Below are positions 53,127 through 61,471 of a stretch of 64,000 nucleotides of DNA, piece by piece. The notes beneath the pieces were generated by a model that searched no databases, was not told the origin of the DNA, and saw only the letters and a program-made list of their open reading frames with translations. Where the stretch lies: positions 62,001 to 126,000 of the forward strand of contig NZ_PEBS01000006.1 in assembly GCF_002869965.1 (NCBI RefSeq). Reading direction: 5' to 3'. The position numbers and the translations under genes were made by a program. Source of the stretch: Janthinobacterium sp. ROICE36 (lineage in GTDB: Bacteria > Pseudomonadota > Gammaproteobacteria > Burkholderiales > Burkholderiaceae_D). The first letter of the stretch is position 1. Each line of letters starts with the position of its first letter.

Positions 53127-54251
53127 CTATCTGACAGGGAAGTCGTCGAGATTGCGCGGTTCACGGGCGATGCTGCCCGTGCGCTCGAAGCGGAAGCGGG
53201 CCGACATCGCGTATGCGGCCTTGCGCACGCGCATAATGGAACCGAGGGGGCGGTGTGCCAGCACGCCATGCCAGGGGCTGAACGCCATGCCGTCATCGAC
53301 CGCGCGCGACAAAGCTTCGCTCCAGCCCGCCTGTGGCTGGGCCGTGATGCGCGCCACGGGCAGATACGGGCTGTCTTCTTCCGGCCAGGCGACGGAAGCG
53401 TCTTCCAGTGGCATGCTGTCGATGTCGCGGCACAGCTGGACGCGCACTTCCCAGGTGGCCGCATGGCGGGCAAAGTAGGCGACGACGGCGTCGCGCAAGC
53501 CGTTGGGCTTGCCGTCCAGGTCGACGGGCGCAGCTTTCAGGGCGGCAAGTTCCGGCGACACGGGCACCAGCGCCACCTTGGCCATGTAAGTGCCATACAA
53601 AACGGGCGCCTGGCTGTAGTAGGTTTCGCCCAGCACATGGGTTTGCGGATGGCCGCCCAGGCTTTTCAGGGTGCCGCTTTCGCCGCCCACTGCTTCGAGC
53701 GCCTTTTCCGCCCCCTGCAGTACGCTCGACAGCGCCTGTTTCAGGCGCGGTACTTTATCTGTGGTGCTGGCCAACAGCTTCAAGCTGCCGAGGAATTTTT
53801 TCGCGCTGGGCGCCAGGAAGGCAGGGCCGTTGACCAGCACGAAATCCTGCGTGCTGGCGGGCTCCGTGCCATCGTCCGGTTGCAGGCTGGACAACTGGGT
53901 GCCCGGCACGCCGATCACTTTGATGGCCATGCCGCGCGGCACGGACACCTTGTCGTCGAGCATGTCGCCAGGGATGGTGGAGATGCGCATGACCACATCG
54001 TAGCTGGCCAGCGTGGCGAACAGGCCCTGCGCCAGTTCGGGCGCCAGGCCATCGAGCACCTGCAGGCGGGCGCGCAGCAAGCCATGGCTTTTCGCATGCA
54101 CGCTGCGCGTGGCGTGGCCCGAGTCGGCACAGGTGGTGGCGGAAATGCCGTGCAGGGTCTGCAGCAACTGCGCGCAAGTCTCCTGCTCGCCTTCCTCTTC
54201 AAACTCGTAGTGCGGCTCGTAGGGCAGGGGCGGGCGTGGAATGGCGGACAT
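53127..54251 (-). CDS. Catalase-family (catalase-like heme) protein
   Basis: 374 residues, shorter than typical catalase. The start is ATG 54251 with AAGGA upstream. Family signs: RSVHAKSHGLLRARL with the distal His, VSVPRGMAIKVIGVPG, DFVLVNGPAFLA and YYSQAPVLYGTYMAK. Short members of this clade often act as peroxidases or fatty-acid hydroperoxide enzymes rather than true catalases. Placed just upstream of the Nramp gene, six bases apart, pointing to a joint oxidative-stress/metal role (inference). Confidence 0.8.
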   Translation of the reverse strand: MSAIPRPPLPYEPHYEFEEEGEQETCAQLLQTLHGISATTCADSGHATRSVHAKSHGLLRARLQVLDGLAPELAQGLFATLASYDVVMRISTIPGDMLDDKVSVPRGMAIKVIGVPGTQLSSLQPDDGTEPASTQDFVLVNGPAFLAPSAKKFLGSLKLLASTTDKVPRLKQALSSVLQGAEKALEAVGGESGTLKSLGGHPQTHVLGETYYSQAPVLYGTYMAKVALVPVSPELAALKAAPVDLDGKPNGLRDAVVAYFARHAATWEVRVQLCRDIDSMPLEDASVAWPEEDSPYLPVARITAQPQAGWSEALSRAVDDGMAFSPWHGVLAHRPLGSIMRVRKAAYAMSARFRFERTGSIAREPRNLDDFPVR

Positions 54252-54331
54252 GGTTTTTCCTTGTGATGGGGAGTGTGCACCATCATTGCCGCCAACGCCA
54301 CATTCTTCTGTTTGCTGGCATACACAGGCGT

Positions 54332-55306
54332 CTAAATACCAGGTGACGGCAATGGCGTGCTGATCATTTGCAGTGGAAACTCGTGTGTGGCAGCCTGCAA
54401 GCTGGCCATGATGCGCTCGCGCAGCCAGCGGTGCGCCGGGTCCAGGTGCATGCGCTCGTGCCAGACCATGGCCATCTCGTAATCGGGCAAGCGGATCGGC
54501 GGCTCCCACGTGCGCAGCGCGCCCAGGGCGTTTTTCAACAGGCGCGACGGCAGCAAGGCCACCATGTCGGACTTTGCCAGCAGGGGTGGGACGATCAGGA
54601 AATGCGGCACGGACAGCACCACCTTGCGCGTGCGGCCCAGCTGCTGCAGCGCCGTATCGACATTGCTGCGGAAACCGCCGCCGTTGGGCGAGACGACGAT
54701 GAATTCCAACGCGCAGAATTTATCGAGATCGGGCGGCGTTTGCAGCAGCGGGTGGTCGCGGCGGCCCGCCAGCACATAGTGTTCAGTAAACAGGGTGCGG
54801 TGGCGCAAGCCGGCCGGCGCTTCTTCCTGGGCCAGGAAACCCAGGTCGACCTGGCCGCTTTCCAGGTCTTGCGCCATGCGCGCCGGCACGGCTTCGAACA
54901 CGGCCATGCGCGACAGGGGCGCCTGCGCGCGCAGGGCAGGTAGCATGGGCAGCAGGATCGCATATTCGGTGGCGTCGGCCGCCGCCAGATTCCAGCGGAC
55001 CTCGGCTGTGGCCGGGTCGAACGCCGATTCCGGCTGCAAGACGTGCTCCAGCTGGGCCAGCACGGCTTGCAGGGGCGCCAGCAGGGCCAGCGCGCGCGCC
55101 GTGGGCAGCATGCCGCGCGGACCGGGCAAGAGCAGCGGATCGTCGAAGGCCGTGCGCAGCTTGCCCAATTGTACGCTGACGGAAGGCTGGCTCAGGTGCA
55201 GACGCGCCGCCGCCCGCGTGACGTTGCGTTCAATCAGCAGCGCGTTCAGGGTCAGCAGCAGGTTCAGGTCCAGCTTATGTAGATCCAGCTTATGCAAATT
55301 GCTCAT
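54332..55306 (-). CDS. LysR-family regulator, NodD-like
   Basis: 324 residues. HTH: LDLNLLLTLNALLIERNVTRA, LHLSQPSVSVQLGKLR. A short duplication at the very start encodes HKLDLHKLDL. The effector domain is complete. GAGGTA precedes the ATG. It is divergent from the amidase gene, which is its likely target; an AT-rich gap with TATACT/TATGAT elements lies between. Confidence 0.88.
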   Translation of the reverse strand: MSNLHKLDLHKLDLNLLLTLNALLIERNVTRAAARLHLSQPSVSVQLGKLRTAFDDPLLLPGPRGMLPTARALALLAPLQAVLAQLEHVLQPESAFDPATAEVRWNLAAADATEYAILLPMLPALRAQAPLSRMAVFEAVPARMAQDLESGQVDLGFLAQEEAPAGLRHRTLFTEHYVLAGRRDHPLLQTPPDLDKFCALEFIVVSPNGGGFRSNVDTALQQLGRTRKVVLSVPHFLIVPPLLAKSDMVALLPSRLLKNALGALRTWEPPIRLPDYEMAMVWHERMHLDPAHRWLRERIMASLQAATHEFPLQMISTPLPSPGI

Positions 55307-55362
55307 GGCTATACCTCGTATATCAATTATTCATTTATACTATGATAGCGCAAGCCCTAGAG

Positions 55363-55403
55363 TAGTTCCTGTGACTTTCATTCTTCACCCATTACAGGAA
55401 CTA
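55363..55403 (+). promoter_or_regulatory. Leader hairpin sequestering the amidase ribosome binding site
   Basis: TAGTTCCTGT (55363-55372) pairs perfectly with ACAGGAACTA (55394-55403), 21-base loop. The right arm contains AGGAA, the Shine-Dalgarno sequence eight bases from the amidase ATG. In RNA the ribosome site would be hidden, so translation may depend on temperature, a protein or unfolding by another factor. As DNA it could also be an operator. Confidence 0.6.
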
Positions 55404-55407
55404 ACTG

Positions 55408-56844
55408 ATGCAACTCCATGAATATACAAGCTTTGATGGCTTGGGGCAGGCCCAGCTGCTGCGCACTGGCGCCGTTTCCGCCGCCGAATTGCACGACGCC
55501 GCCTTGCGCGCCTGCGCCGCCGTCAACCCGCAGATCAATGCCGTGGTCGAGCTGTGGCCGGCCGATTTTTCCACCCTGGACCATACGGCGCCGTTTGCCG
55601 GCGTGCCATTTTTGATCAAGGACGTGGCCATCACCATGGCGGGCCAGCGCAGCGAAGCGGGCAGCCGCCTGGGCGCCGGCCATGTCGCTACGCTCGATTC
55701 CCACCTGATGACGCAGTTCCGCGCCGCCGGCCTGCTCACGTTCGGCCGCACCAGCACGCCCGAAATGGCCTTTGCCACCACCACGGAACCCGTTTTATAT
55801 GGCGCCACGCGCAACCCGTGGAACGTCAGCTTGAGCGCGGGCGGCTCCAGCGGCGGCGCGGCGGCGGCCGTGGCGGCCGGCATCGTACCCATGGCGCATG
55901 CGACGGACGCGGCCGGTTCCATCCGCGTGCCAGCCGCCTCGACGGGCCTGTTCGGCCTGAAACCGAGCCGGGGCCGGGTCTCGAATGGCCCCGCCATGGA
56001 CGATATCTTCAGCGGCCTGGGCGTGCAACTGGGCGTGAGCCGCACAGTGCGCGACAGCGCCGCCTTGCTCGACTGCGTGCAGGGCGTGATGGCAGGTGAA
56101 CCGTATGTGACGCATGCGCCCAATTTCACCTGGCTGTCGCAGGTGGACGTGGCGCCGGGCAGGTTGCGTATCGGCGTGCAGCGCATGGCTTCCAATGGCA
56201 CTCATCCCGTGCCTGCCGTCGATACCGCCCTGCAAGATACCGTGCGCCTGCTGGAAAGCCTGGGCCACCACGTGGAAGAGGTAGCGCCCGCGCTGGGCGT
56301 GTCGTGGAACGCGTTCGTGCACGCGAATGCCCTCATCTGGTGCGCCAACCTGGTGCCGTGGATCGATACCCTGGCGCAGGAAAGCGGGCGCGGCGTGTCG
56401 CAGGACACCTTGGAAGCGGCCACCCTGGCCTGCTACCAGTACGGGCAGACGGTGTCGGCCGTCGATTTCGTGGCCGCCCTCGACGTGCGCAATACCGTCA
56501 CGCGCCACGCCGGCGCCCTGTTTGAGCAGTACGACGTCTTGCTGACGCCTACCATGCCGGACTTGCCATGGCAGCTGGGGCGCTACAGCGAGGACGAGAA
56601 CAAACTCGATGGGCTGGGCTGGACGGCGCGCCTGTTCGAGCACTCGCCGTACACGCCGCTGGCCAACGTGGCGGGCTTGCCGGCCATGTCCGTGCCGCTG
56701 ACCATGTCGAATGAAGGGTTGCCGATCGGCATGCAGTTCATGGCGGGCTACGCTCAGGATGGCGTGCTGCTGCGCCTGGCGGGCCAGCTCGAGCGGGCGG
56801 CGCCGTGGCTTCCAAGGCGGCCGCCCGTGTGGGCAGGTAATTAA
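55408..56844 (+). CDS. Amidase-signature enzyme
   Basis: 478 residues. Ser-cisSer-Lys hydrolase: Lys in PFLIKDVAI, Gly/Ser-rich loop SAGGSSGGAAAAVAAG (cis-Ser) and nucleophile in DAAGSIRVPAA. Hydrolyses an amide bond of unknown substrate; cytosolic, with no signal peptide. Divergent from the LysR gene, with its ribosome binding site in a hairpin. Length is normal. Confidence 0.92.
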   Translation: MQLHEYTSFDGLGQAQLLRTGAVSAAELHDAALRACAAVNPQINAVVELWPADFSTLDHTAPFAGVPFLIKDVAITMAGQRSEAGSRLGAGHVATLDSHLMTQFRAAGLLTFGRTSTPEMAFATTTEPVLYGATRNPWNVSLSAGGSSGGAAAAVAAGIVPMAHATDAAGSIRVPAASTGLFGLKPSRGRVSNGPAMDDIFSGLGVQLGVSRTVRDSAALLDCVQGVMAGEPYVTHAPNFTWLSQVDVAPGRLRIGVQRMASNGTHPVPAVDTALQDTVRLLESLGHHVEEVAPALGVSWNAFVHANALIWCANLVPWIDTLAQESGRGVSQDTLEAATLACYQYGQTVSAVDFVAALDVRNTVTRHAGALFEQYDVLLTPTMPDLPWQLGRYSEDENKLDGLGWTARLFEHSPYTPLANVAGLPAMSVPLTMSNEGLPIGMQFMAGYAQDGVLLRLAGQLERAAPWLPRRPPVWAGN

Positions 56845-56864
56845 GAAGAGGAGGAGAAGGAGGA

Positions 56865-57287
56865 CTACAGCGCGGCGAGACGGGCCGCACCCCGGTTTTC
56901 CAGGCGAAAGCGGGCTTTTTCCCACAACCGGTCGTGGAAGGGCAGCACGATCACGTTGCAGATCGGTTCGACCACGGCCAGCAAGCCGCCGAAGGCCATG
57001 GAACCCGTGGCCCAGTACATGACACTGAAGGCCACGCCCATGTGCAGGGCCGTCTGGCTCAGCTTTTCGCCGGCCAGGGCGGCAAAGCCCACGCGGCTGG
57101 CGGCGTAGCGGCGGCGGATCGCGTGCCAGGCTTTTTCATGCCATGGCAGCAAGCCCACATTGATGATCGGTTCGATGATGGCGGCCAAGCCACCGAGCGC
57201 GAGCGACCCCGTCAGCAAATAGGCGAGGCCGAAGGCGATCGACATGTGCGTGCAGACCTGGCTGAATGTTTTGATGGCGGTGAACAA
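56865..57287 (-). CDS. Tandem DUF2061 membrane protein, TTG start
   Basis: 140 residues formed by two copies of a DUF2061-type unit of about 60 residues: KTFSQVCTHMSIAFG...EPIINVGLLPWHEKAWH and KLSQTALHMGVAFS...EPICNVIVLPFHDRLWE. Each has two hydrophobic segments, giving four in all. The start codon is TTG at 57287, with GGAG seven bases upstream; the first copy needs this start to be complete. A Fur-like site lies 41 bases upstream. Function of the family is unknown. Confidence 0.82.
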   Translation of the reverse strand: MFTAIKTFSQVCTHMSIAFGLAYLLTGSLALGGLAAIIEPIINVGLLPWHEKAWHAIRRRYAASRVGFAALAGEKLSQTALHMGVAFSVMYWATGSMAFGGLLAVVEPICNVIVLPFHDRLWEKARFRLENRGAARLAAL

Positions 57288-57327
57288 GGGAGGCTCCTTT
57301 CTGTTGAATTCGCTTATCCTTGATTTA

Positions 57328-57346
57328 GATAATAACGATTCTCATT
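57328..57346 (-). promoter_or_regulatory. Second Fur-like box
   Basis: Read on the minus strand, AATGAGAATCGTTATTATC matches the receptor Fur box (381-400) at 15 of 19 positions. It lies in an AT-rich gap upstream of the tandem DUF2061 gene. Confidence 0.55.
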
Positions 57347-57432
57347 TACAAAAGGAAGTAAAATATTTCAACCGAATCAATAGATACAGACTATTAATAG
57401 CCTGCATCTCATTGCTTCTGCCGCGATGACGG

Positions 57433-58155
57433 TTAATTAGCCGCCGTCAGGCCCCGCAGTAAGAGGCACAGGCCGGTCAGCGGGTACACCAGGCCCAGCG
57501 GAATCAGCAAGGCGTGCATCACGTCCAGGCCAAATAGTTCGCGCGCGACGGCAATCCACTGCAGCACGCCGGCCAGCATGCCAGCCAGGGCCAGCAGGCG
57601 CGGGATCGCCCGGGCGCGGTACAGCAGCAGATACATCAGGGTCACGCCGAGACCGCCGAGCAGCTTGTCCGGAAAGTGCACGCCGTTGCGCAGCCCCGCC
57701 AGCAGGGCGCGCGCCGGCTCATAGGCATTGCCGTCGGCGCCCGAGGCGAGGAAGGCGACGCTCAGGCTACGCATGGCCAGCAGCAGCGTGCCTTCGAACA
57801 GGCTCGTTGCCAGCGCCGCCGCCACCAGCGCCACGTAGCAACGGCTCAGCAGGGGGTGTTGCTCGCCATACAGGCCGCGCAGAGCTGCCGCGATGGCCAG
57901 CCCGAGCAGGGCCGTGAGCAGCCCGAGCATGACGATCAGCCCCACCTGTAGCGGCATGCCGGCCGCCCGCAAGAGGAAGCCCGGCGCGGCAAATACTTGC
58001 TCCTGCAGCCAGAAATTCGACCAGATGCCCAGGCCGAAAATGCACAGCAAGCCCAGTCCCAGCCACCGCCCCAGCGGGACGGCGGCGCCATGCTGCAGCG
58101 GCGAGGTGAACAGGGGAGCGGCTTGCCGCGTGGCGGCGGAGATTGTTTGGTTCAT
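57433..58155 (-). CDS. DUF4386-family integral membrane protein
   Basis: 240 residues with about six hydrophobic segments (LGLGLLCIFGLGIWSNFWL, GLIVMLGLLTALLGLAIAAAL, VTLMYLLLYRARAIP, LLIPLGLVYPLTGLCLLLRG). Pattern and length fit DUF4386, a family without known function. It is upstream of, and co-oriented with, nothing obvious; the downstream gap to 57347 is AT-rich. Confidence 0.75.
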   Translation of the reverse strand: MNQTISAATRQAAPLFTSPLQHGAAVPLGRWLGLGLLCIFGLGIWSNFWLQEQVFAAPGFLLRAAGMPLQVGLIVMLGLLTALLGLAIAAALRGLYGEQHPLLSRCYVALVAAALATSLFEGTLLLAMRSLSVAFLASGADGNAYEPARALLAGLRNGVHFPDKLLGGLGVTLMYLLLYRARAIPRLLALAGMLAGVLQWIAVARELFGLDVMHALLIPLGLVYPLTGLCLLLRGLTAAN

Positions 58156-58321
58156 CGATACACCTTTGTCGGAGTGGGATCAAGCCTGCCGAGGCAGGAC
58201 CAGCCAGCGCAGTGTCGGCACACGGGCGCGCCGCGGCAAGGCCGATCCGACGCGTCACGCGCCCAGGGGGCCAAACTGCGCCCATGCACGATGAGTGACG
58301 CGGCCCTGTCGCGCCCGGGGA

Positions 58322-59107
58322 CTATTCCGCCTTGAACAGGTGGAGGAAGGAGCGGCTGACCGGCAGCACTTCCGGCCGGTGCTTCAAGGTCACTTCGGCC
58401 GTCTCGTGCGCGCCGCGCACGACCTGGCGCACGGCATGCAGGTTGACCACCACGGCCCGGTGGATTTGCTGGAACTGCTGTGGATCGAGCTGCACCAGCA
58501 ATTCCTTGAGAGAATTGCGCAGCAGCGCTTCGGCGGGCTTGCCGCCGTCGCGCCAGGCAACCAGCGTGTACTTGTCGTCGGACTTCAGGTAATCGACATC
58601 ATCGACCGGTATCAGCCGCACGGCCGGGCCCACGCTGGCGCGCAGCCAGCGCAGTGCAGCTGGCGCTGGTCCCGGCGCGGGGGCGGCCTGCAGGTACGCC
58701 GCCAGTTGCCGCAACAGCGTCTCGCTGGCCGCGCCGGGCTCGATGGCCGCCAGGCGTTCGCGCAAGCGCGTCACGGTACTGGCCAGGCGGGCCAATTGCA
58801 CCGGCTTGACCAGGTAGTCGAGCGCGCCCTGTTCGAAGGCCCGCACCGCGTACTGGTCATAAGCGGTGACAAAGACCAGGTGGGCGCGGCGGCCGATCTG
58901 GCTGGCCACGTCCACGCCGGACAGGCCCGGCATGTGCACGTCGAGGAAGCAGACCGCCGGCTGGTGCAGCTCGAACAGCGCGAGCGCCTCCGGTCCGTTG
59001 CGCGCTTCGGCCACGACCAGCAGCTCCGGCCAGCACTCGGCCAGCTGGCGCCGCAGGCTGGCGCGCAGCAAGGGTTCATCGTCGGCAATCAGGGCGGTCA
59101 GTATCAT
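58322..59107 (-). CDS. LytTR-type response regulator
   Basis: 261 residues. Receiver domain at 1-120 with acidic pocket ADDEP, phospho-acceptor Asp near 56 (CFLDVHMPGLSG), Thr in FVTAYDQYA and Lys in YLVKPVQ. The C-terminal LytTR DNA-binding domain lies at about 150-255 (LIPVDDVDYLKSDDKYTLV, FQQIHRAVVVNLHAV). The ATG overlaps the kinase TGA (ATGA, 59104-59107), so the two are translationally coupled. ATG 59113 is an alternative start. Confidence 0.92.
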   Translation of the reverse strand: MILTALIADDEPLLRASLRRQLAECWPELLVVAEARNGPEALALFELHQPAVCFLDVHMPGLSGVDVASQIGRRAHLVFVTAYDQYAVRAFEQGALDYLVKPVQLARLASTVTRLRERLAAIEPGAASETLLRQLAAYLQAAPAPGPAPAALRWLRASVGPAVRLIPVDDVDYLKSDDKYTLVAWRDGGKPAEALLRNSLKELLVQLDPQQFQQIHRAVVVNLHAVRQVVRGAHETAEVTLKHRPEVLPVSRSFLHLFKAE

Positions 59108-60186
59108 GGCCATGCGGGGCATTCTATGGAAACACGGAAACCGTGGGGGGCCAGTTCGCTGATGCGCAAGGCCGCTTCGCCGCCAAACATCAGCGCCAGG
59201 CGCTCGCGCAGGCTGCCAAGTCCCGTGCCCAGGCCGGGGCTGCCCGCTTGCAGGCCAGCTCCGGTATCGCTGACCTCGATATGGCAGCGGCCATTCGCCT
59301 CGGTAATGAGCACATCGATGCGCCCGCCATCCATGCAGGGATCGATGCCATGGCGCACCGCGTTCTCGACCAGGGTCATCAGGGTCATGGGCGGGCACTG
59401 CAGTCTTTCGCAGCCGGGCGCGACGTCTATGCCGAACTGCAGGCGGTCAGGCATGCGCATCTGCATCAGCACCAGATAGGCGCGCACCATTTCCAGTTCC
59501 TGTTCCAGGCGGGTGGCCGCTTCGCTCAGGCGCGGCACGGCGGCCCGCAGATACGTGACCAGATGCGCCAGCACGGGCGCCGCATGGCTGGACCCCGCAT
59601 CGAGCAGGGCTTGCAGGCTGGCCAGCGTATTGAACAGGAAATGCGGCTGGACCTGGGCCTGCAGCAGCCACACGCGCGCATCGCGGGCCTGGCGTTCCAG
59701 CTCGCCGCGCGTGCGCTCGGCTTCGCGCACGCGGGCGTCGCGCTGGCGCAGCAGGGCGGCCATCGCCGTCCATGGGCCGAGCAACAGTCCCAGGAAAGCG
59801 AGAGATACATAGCTCTGCAACCGCTCCGGCACCTGCCAGAACGGCGACGCACCGGGCTTGGTATTGAACAGATACAGGCTGGCTAGGGTCAGCATGATCG
59901 CCAGCGCCACGCCCACCACCTGCAACACCCAGCGGGGCAGCCTGCCGGGCAAGCGGCGCGGCCAGCGCTCGAACAGGCCATACGCCAGCAGCGCTGCCAG
60001 CGCTGGCAGGAAGACCGCCATGGCCAGGTACCCTAACGGGTCTTCCCATGAAAGGGTAAACAGGGCGAATTCGAATAGCGCAGCCAGCCCGGCCACGCAC
60101 AAGCGTCGCGCGGACAGGCAGGTTCGCAGGCCATCGATAGCGGAGCGCAGTGTGAACATGAATGTGACGGCCCCAGGAATTGCCAT
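59104..60186 (-). CDS. LytS/YehU-like sensor histidine kinase
   Basis: 360 residues. Four or so membrane segments in the first 130 residues, a short linker helix, then the His_kinase domain with phospho-His in VQPHFLFNTLASLQ (about 179) and an ATPase domain with N-box LVENAVRHG (about 270) and GTGLGSLRERL. It phosphorylates the LytTR regulator encoded next. Start is uncertain: ATGs at 60213, 60186 and 60159 all lack a good ribosome binding site. Confidence 0.88.
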   Translation of the reverse strand: MAIPGAVTFMFTLRSAIDGLRTCLSARRLCVAGLAALFEFALFTLSWEDPLGYLAMAVFLPALAALLAYGLFERWPRRLPGRLPRWVLQVVGVALAIMLTLASLYLFNTKPGASPFWQVPERLQSYVSLAFLGLLLGPWTAMAALLRQRDARVREAERTRGELERQARDARVWLLQAQVQPHFLFNTLASLQALLDAGSSHAAPVLAHLVTYLRAAVPRLSEAATRLEQELEMVRAYLVLMQMRMPDRLQFGIDVAPGCERLQCPPMTLMTLVENAVRHGIDPCMDGGRIDVLITEANGRCHIEVSDTGAGLQAGSPGLGTGLGSLRERLALMFGGEAALRISELAPHGFRVSIECPAWP

Positions 60187-60355
60187 AAGAGCAGCAGAAT
60201 AGGGCAAAGCCATGCGACCCGCAATAGCGGCAGGCATGAAGCACGCTTTACCGGGCACCGGCGACGCCCTGCGGGGCCGGGCCGCGATGGCGCCACGAGC
60301 GCCGCGCAAGTCCGGGCAGGCCCGCAGCGGCTGGATGATGCCGCATTTGCACAGG

Positions 60356-60757
60356 TCAGCGGATTGCCGTTGCCTGCGACCAAACGGCTTGCCAGCGCCC
60401 ATCGCGCCATTCGTAACTATCCATATGCCAGTAGCGGGCGCGCGGCACGGTGTAGCCACCGAAGACGATTTCCAGCTGCGCCGAGTAACGCAGGATGGCG
60501 GCCGTGCCGTACAGGCGCACGCTGATCGCTTCCGGCTCCCAGCTCACATAGCGCATGTGGCCGGAGGCGATGGCGCCCAGGTATTCTTCCCGCGACAGCA
60601 TGCTGCCGATGGGCGTGATCAGCTGGAAGTCGTCGGCGTGCAGGGCGCGCGCCGCCTGTGTATCGGCGGCCACGAGGGCGCGCAAACGGCTGCGTTCCGT
60701 GTGGCGCAGCAGGTCCATCTGCTGTTCTTCAGTCAGTGCAGCATTGAAATCGGTCAT
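60356..60757 (-). CDS. NTF2-like (SnoaL/DUF4440-type) protein
   Basis: 133 residues. N-terminal helix (EEQQMDLLRHTERSRLRALV) followed by ADDFQLITPIGSMLSREEYL and mixed strands ending YEWRDGRWQAVWSQAT, typical of the NTF2 cone fold used for small-molecule binding or turnover. AGGAC precedes the ATG. Divergent from the TetR gene across a strong palindrome, so it is the probable target of that repressor. Confidence 0.82.
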   Translation of the reverse strand: MTDFNAALTEEQQMDLLRHTERSRLRALVAADTQAARALHADDFQLITPIGSMLSREEYLGAIASGHMRYVSWEPEAISVRLYGTAAILRYSAQLEIVFGGYTVPRARYWHMDSYEWRDGRWQAVWSQATAIR

Positions 60758-60811
60758 GGCGGTCCTGTTTGAGTAAGTTATTGACACTTTGACGTTTTTT
60801 TGTCCAAAAAT

Positions 60812-60845
60812 CATGTTGACACTATATATCCATAGTGTCAACATG
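60812..60845. promoter_or_regulatory. TetR operator: perfect palindrome with 14-bp arms over the promoter
   Basis: CATGTTGACACTAT (60812-60825) and ATAGTGTCAACATG (60832-60845) are perfect inverted copies around ATATCC. TTGTCC (60800) and TATATA (60823-60828), 17 bases apart, form a promoter for the TetR gene, so the operator covers its -10. A further TTGACACTTTGAC lies at 60781-60793, a possible secondary half-site towards the NTF2-like gene. Confidence 0.85.
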
Positions 60846-60850
60846 CCAGC

Positions 60851-61435
60851 ATGTCACTCCACACCCTGAAAACCCAACGGATACTCGATGCGGCGCTGGC
60901 CGTGTTTTGCCGTTACGGCTACCGCAAGACCTCCATGCTCGACATCGCGCAGGCGGCCGATATGTCGCGCGCCGCGCTGTACCTGCACTTCAAGAACAAG
61001 GAAGACGTGTTTCGCGCCGGCTCCGAACGGGCACATGCCACCGTCATGGCGCAAGTGGCAGCGGCGCTGGCCGAACCCGGCCCCGTGTTCACGCGCATCG
61101 AAACGGCGCTGCTGGCATTTCAGCAAGGCTTGATGGCGGAAATTTCAGCCAGCGCCCACGGGCAGGAGTTGTTCGACGCCAACATGACCCTGGCCGCCGA
61201 CATCACCTTGAGCGCGCGGGCGACGCTGGTGGCGTCAGTGGCCGGCGCGCTGGAACAGGCCGAAGCGGCGGGCGATATCGCGCTGCGGCGGGTGGACGCG
61301 ACTGCCGCGCAAGTTGCCGCCTTGCTGGTGGCCAGCATGAATGGCATCAAGCACACGCAAGGGGGAGGGGATGCGTTGCGCCAGGGCATAGCACTGCAGA
61401 TACGCGTGCTGGGCGCGGCGCTGCTGCGCATGTGA
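60851..61435 (+). CDS. TetR-family transcriptional repressor
   Basis: 194 residues. HTH: TQRILDAALAVFCRYGYRKTSM, IAQAADMSRAALYLHFKNKEDVF. The C-terminal ligand-binding region has the helical pattern of the family. No ribosome binding site is seen; the message may be nearly leaderless given the promoter position. Divergent from the NTF2-like gene, and the operator between them suggests autorepression plus control of that gene. Confidence 0.9.
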   Translation: MSLHTLKTQRILDAALAVFCRYGYRKTSMLDIAQAADMSRAALYLHFKNKEDVFRAGSERAHATVMAQVAAALAEPGPVFTRIETALLAFQQGLMAEISASAHGQELFDANMTLAADITLSARATLVASVAGALEQAEAAGDIALRRVDATAAQVAALLVASMNGIKHTQGGGDALRQGIALQIRVLGAALLRM

Positions 61436-61471
61436 GCATTGCGGCTCCCATGCGCAGTCGGACCAAGGCGG

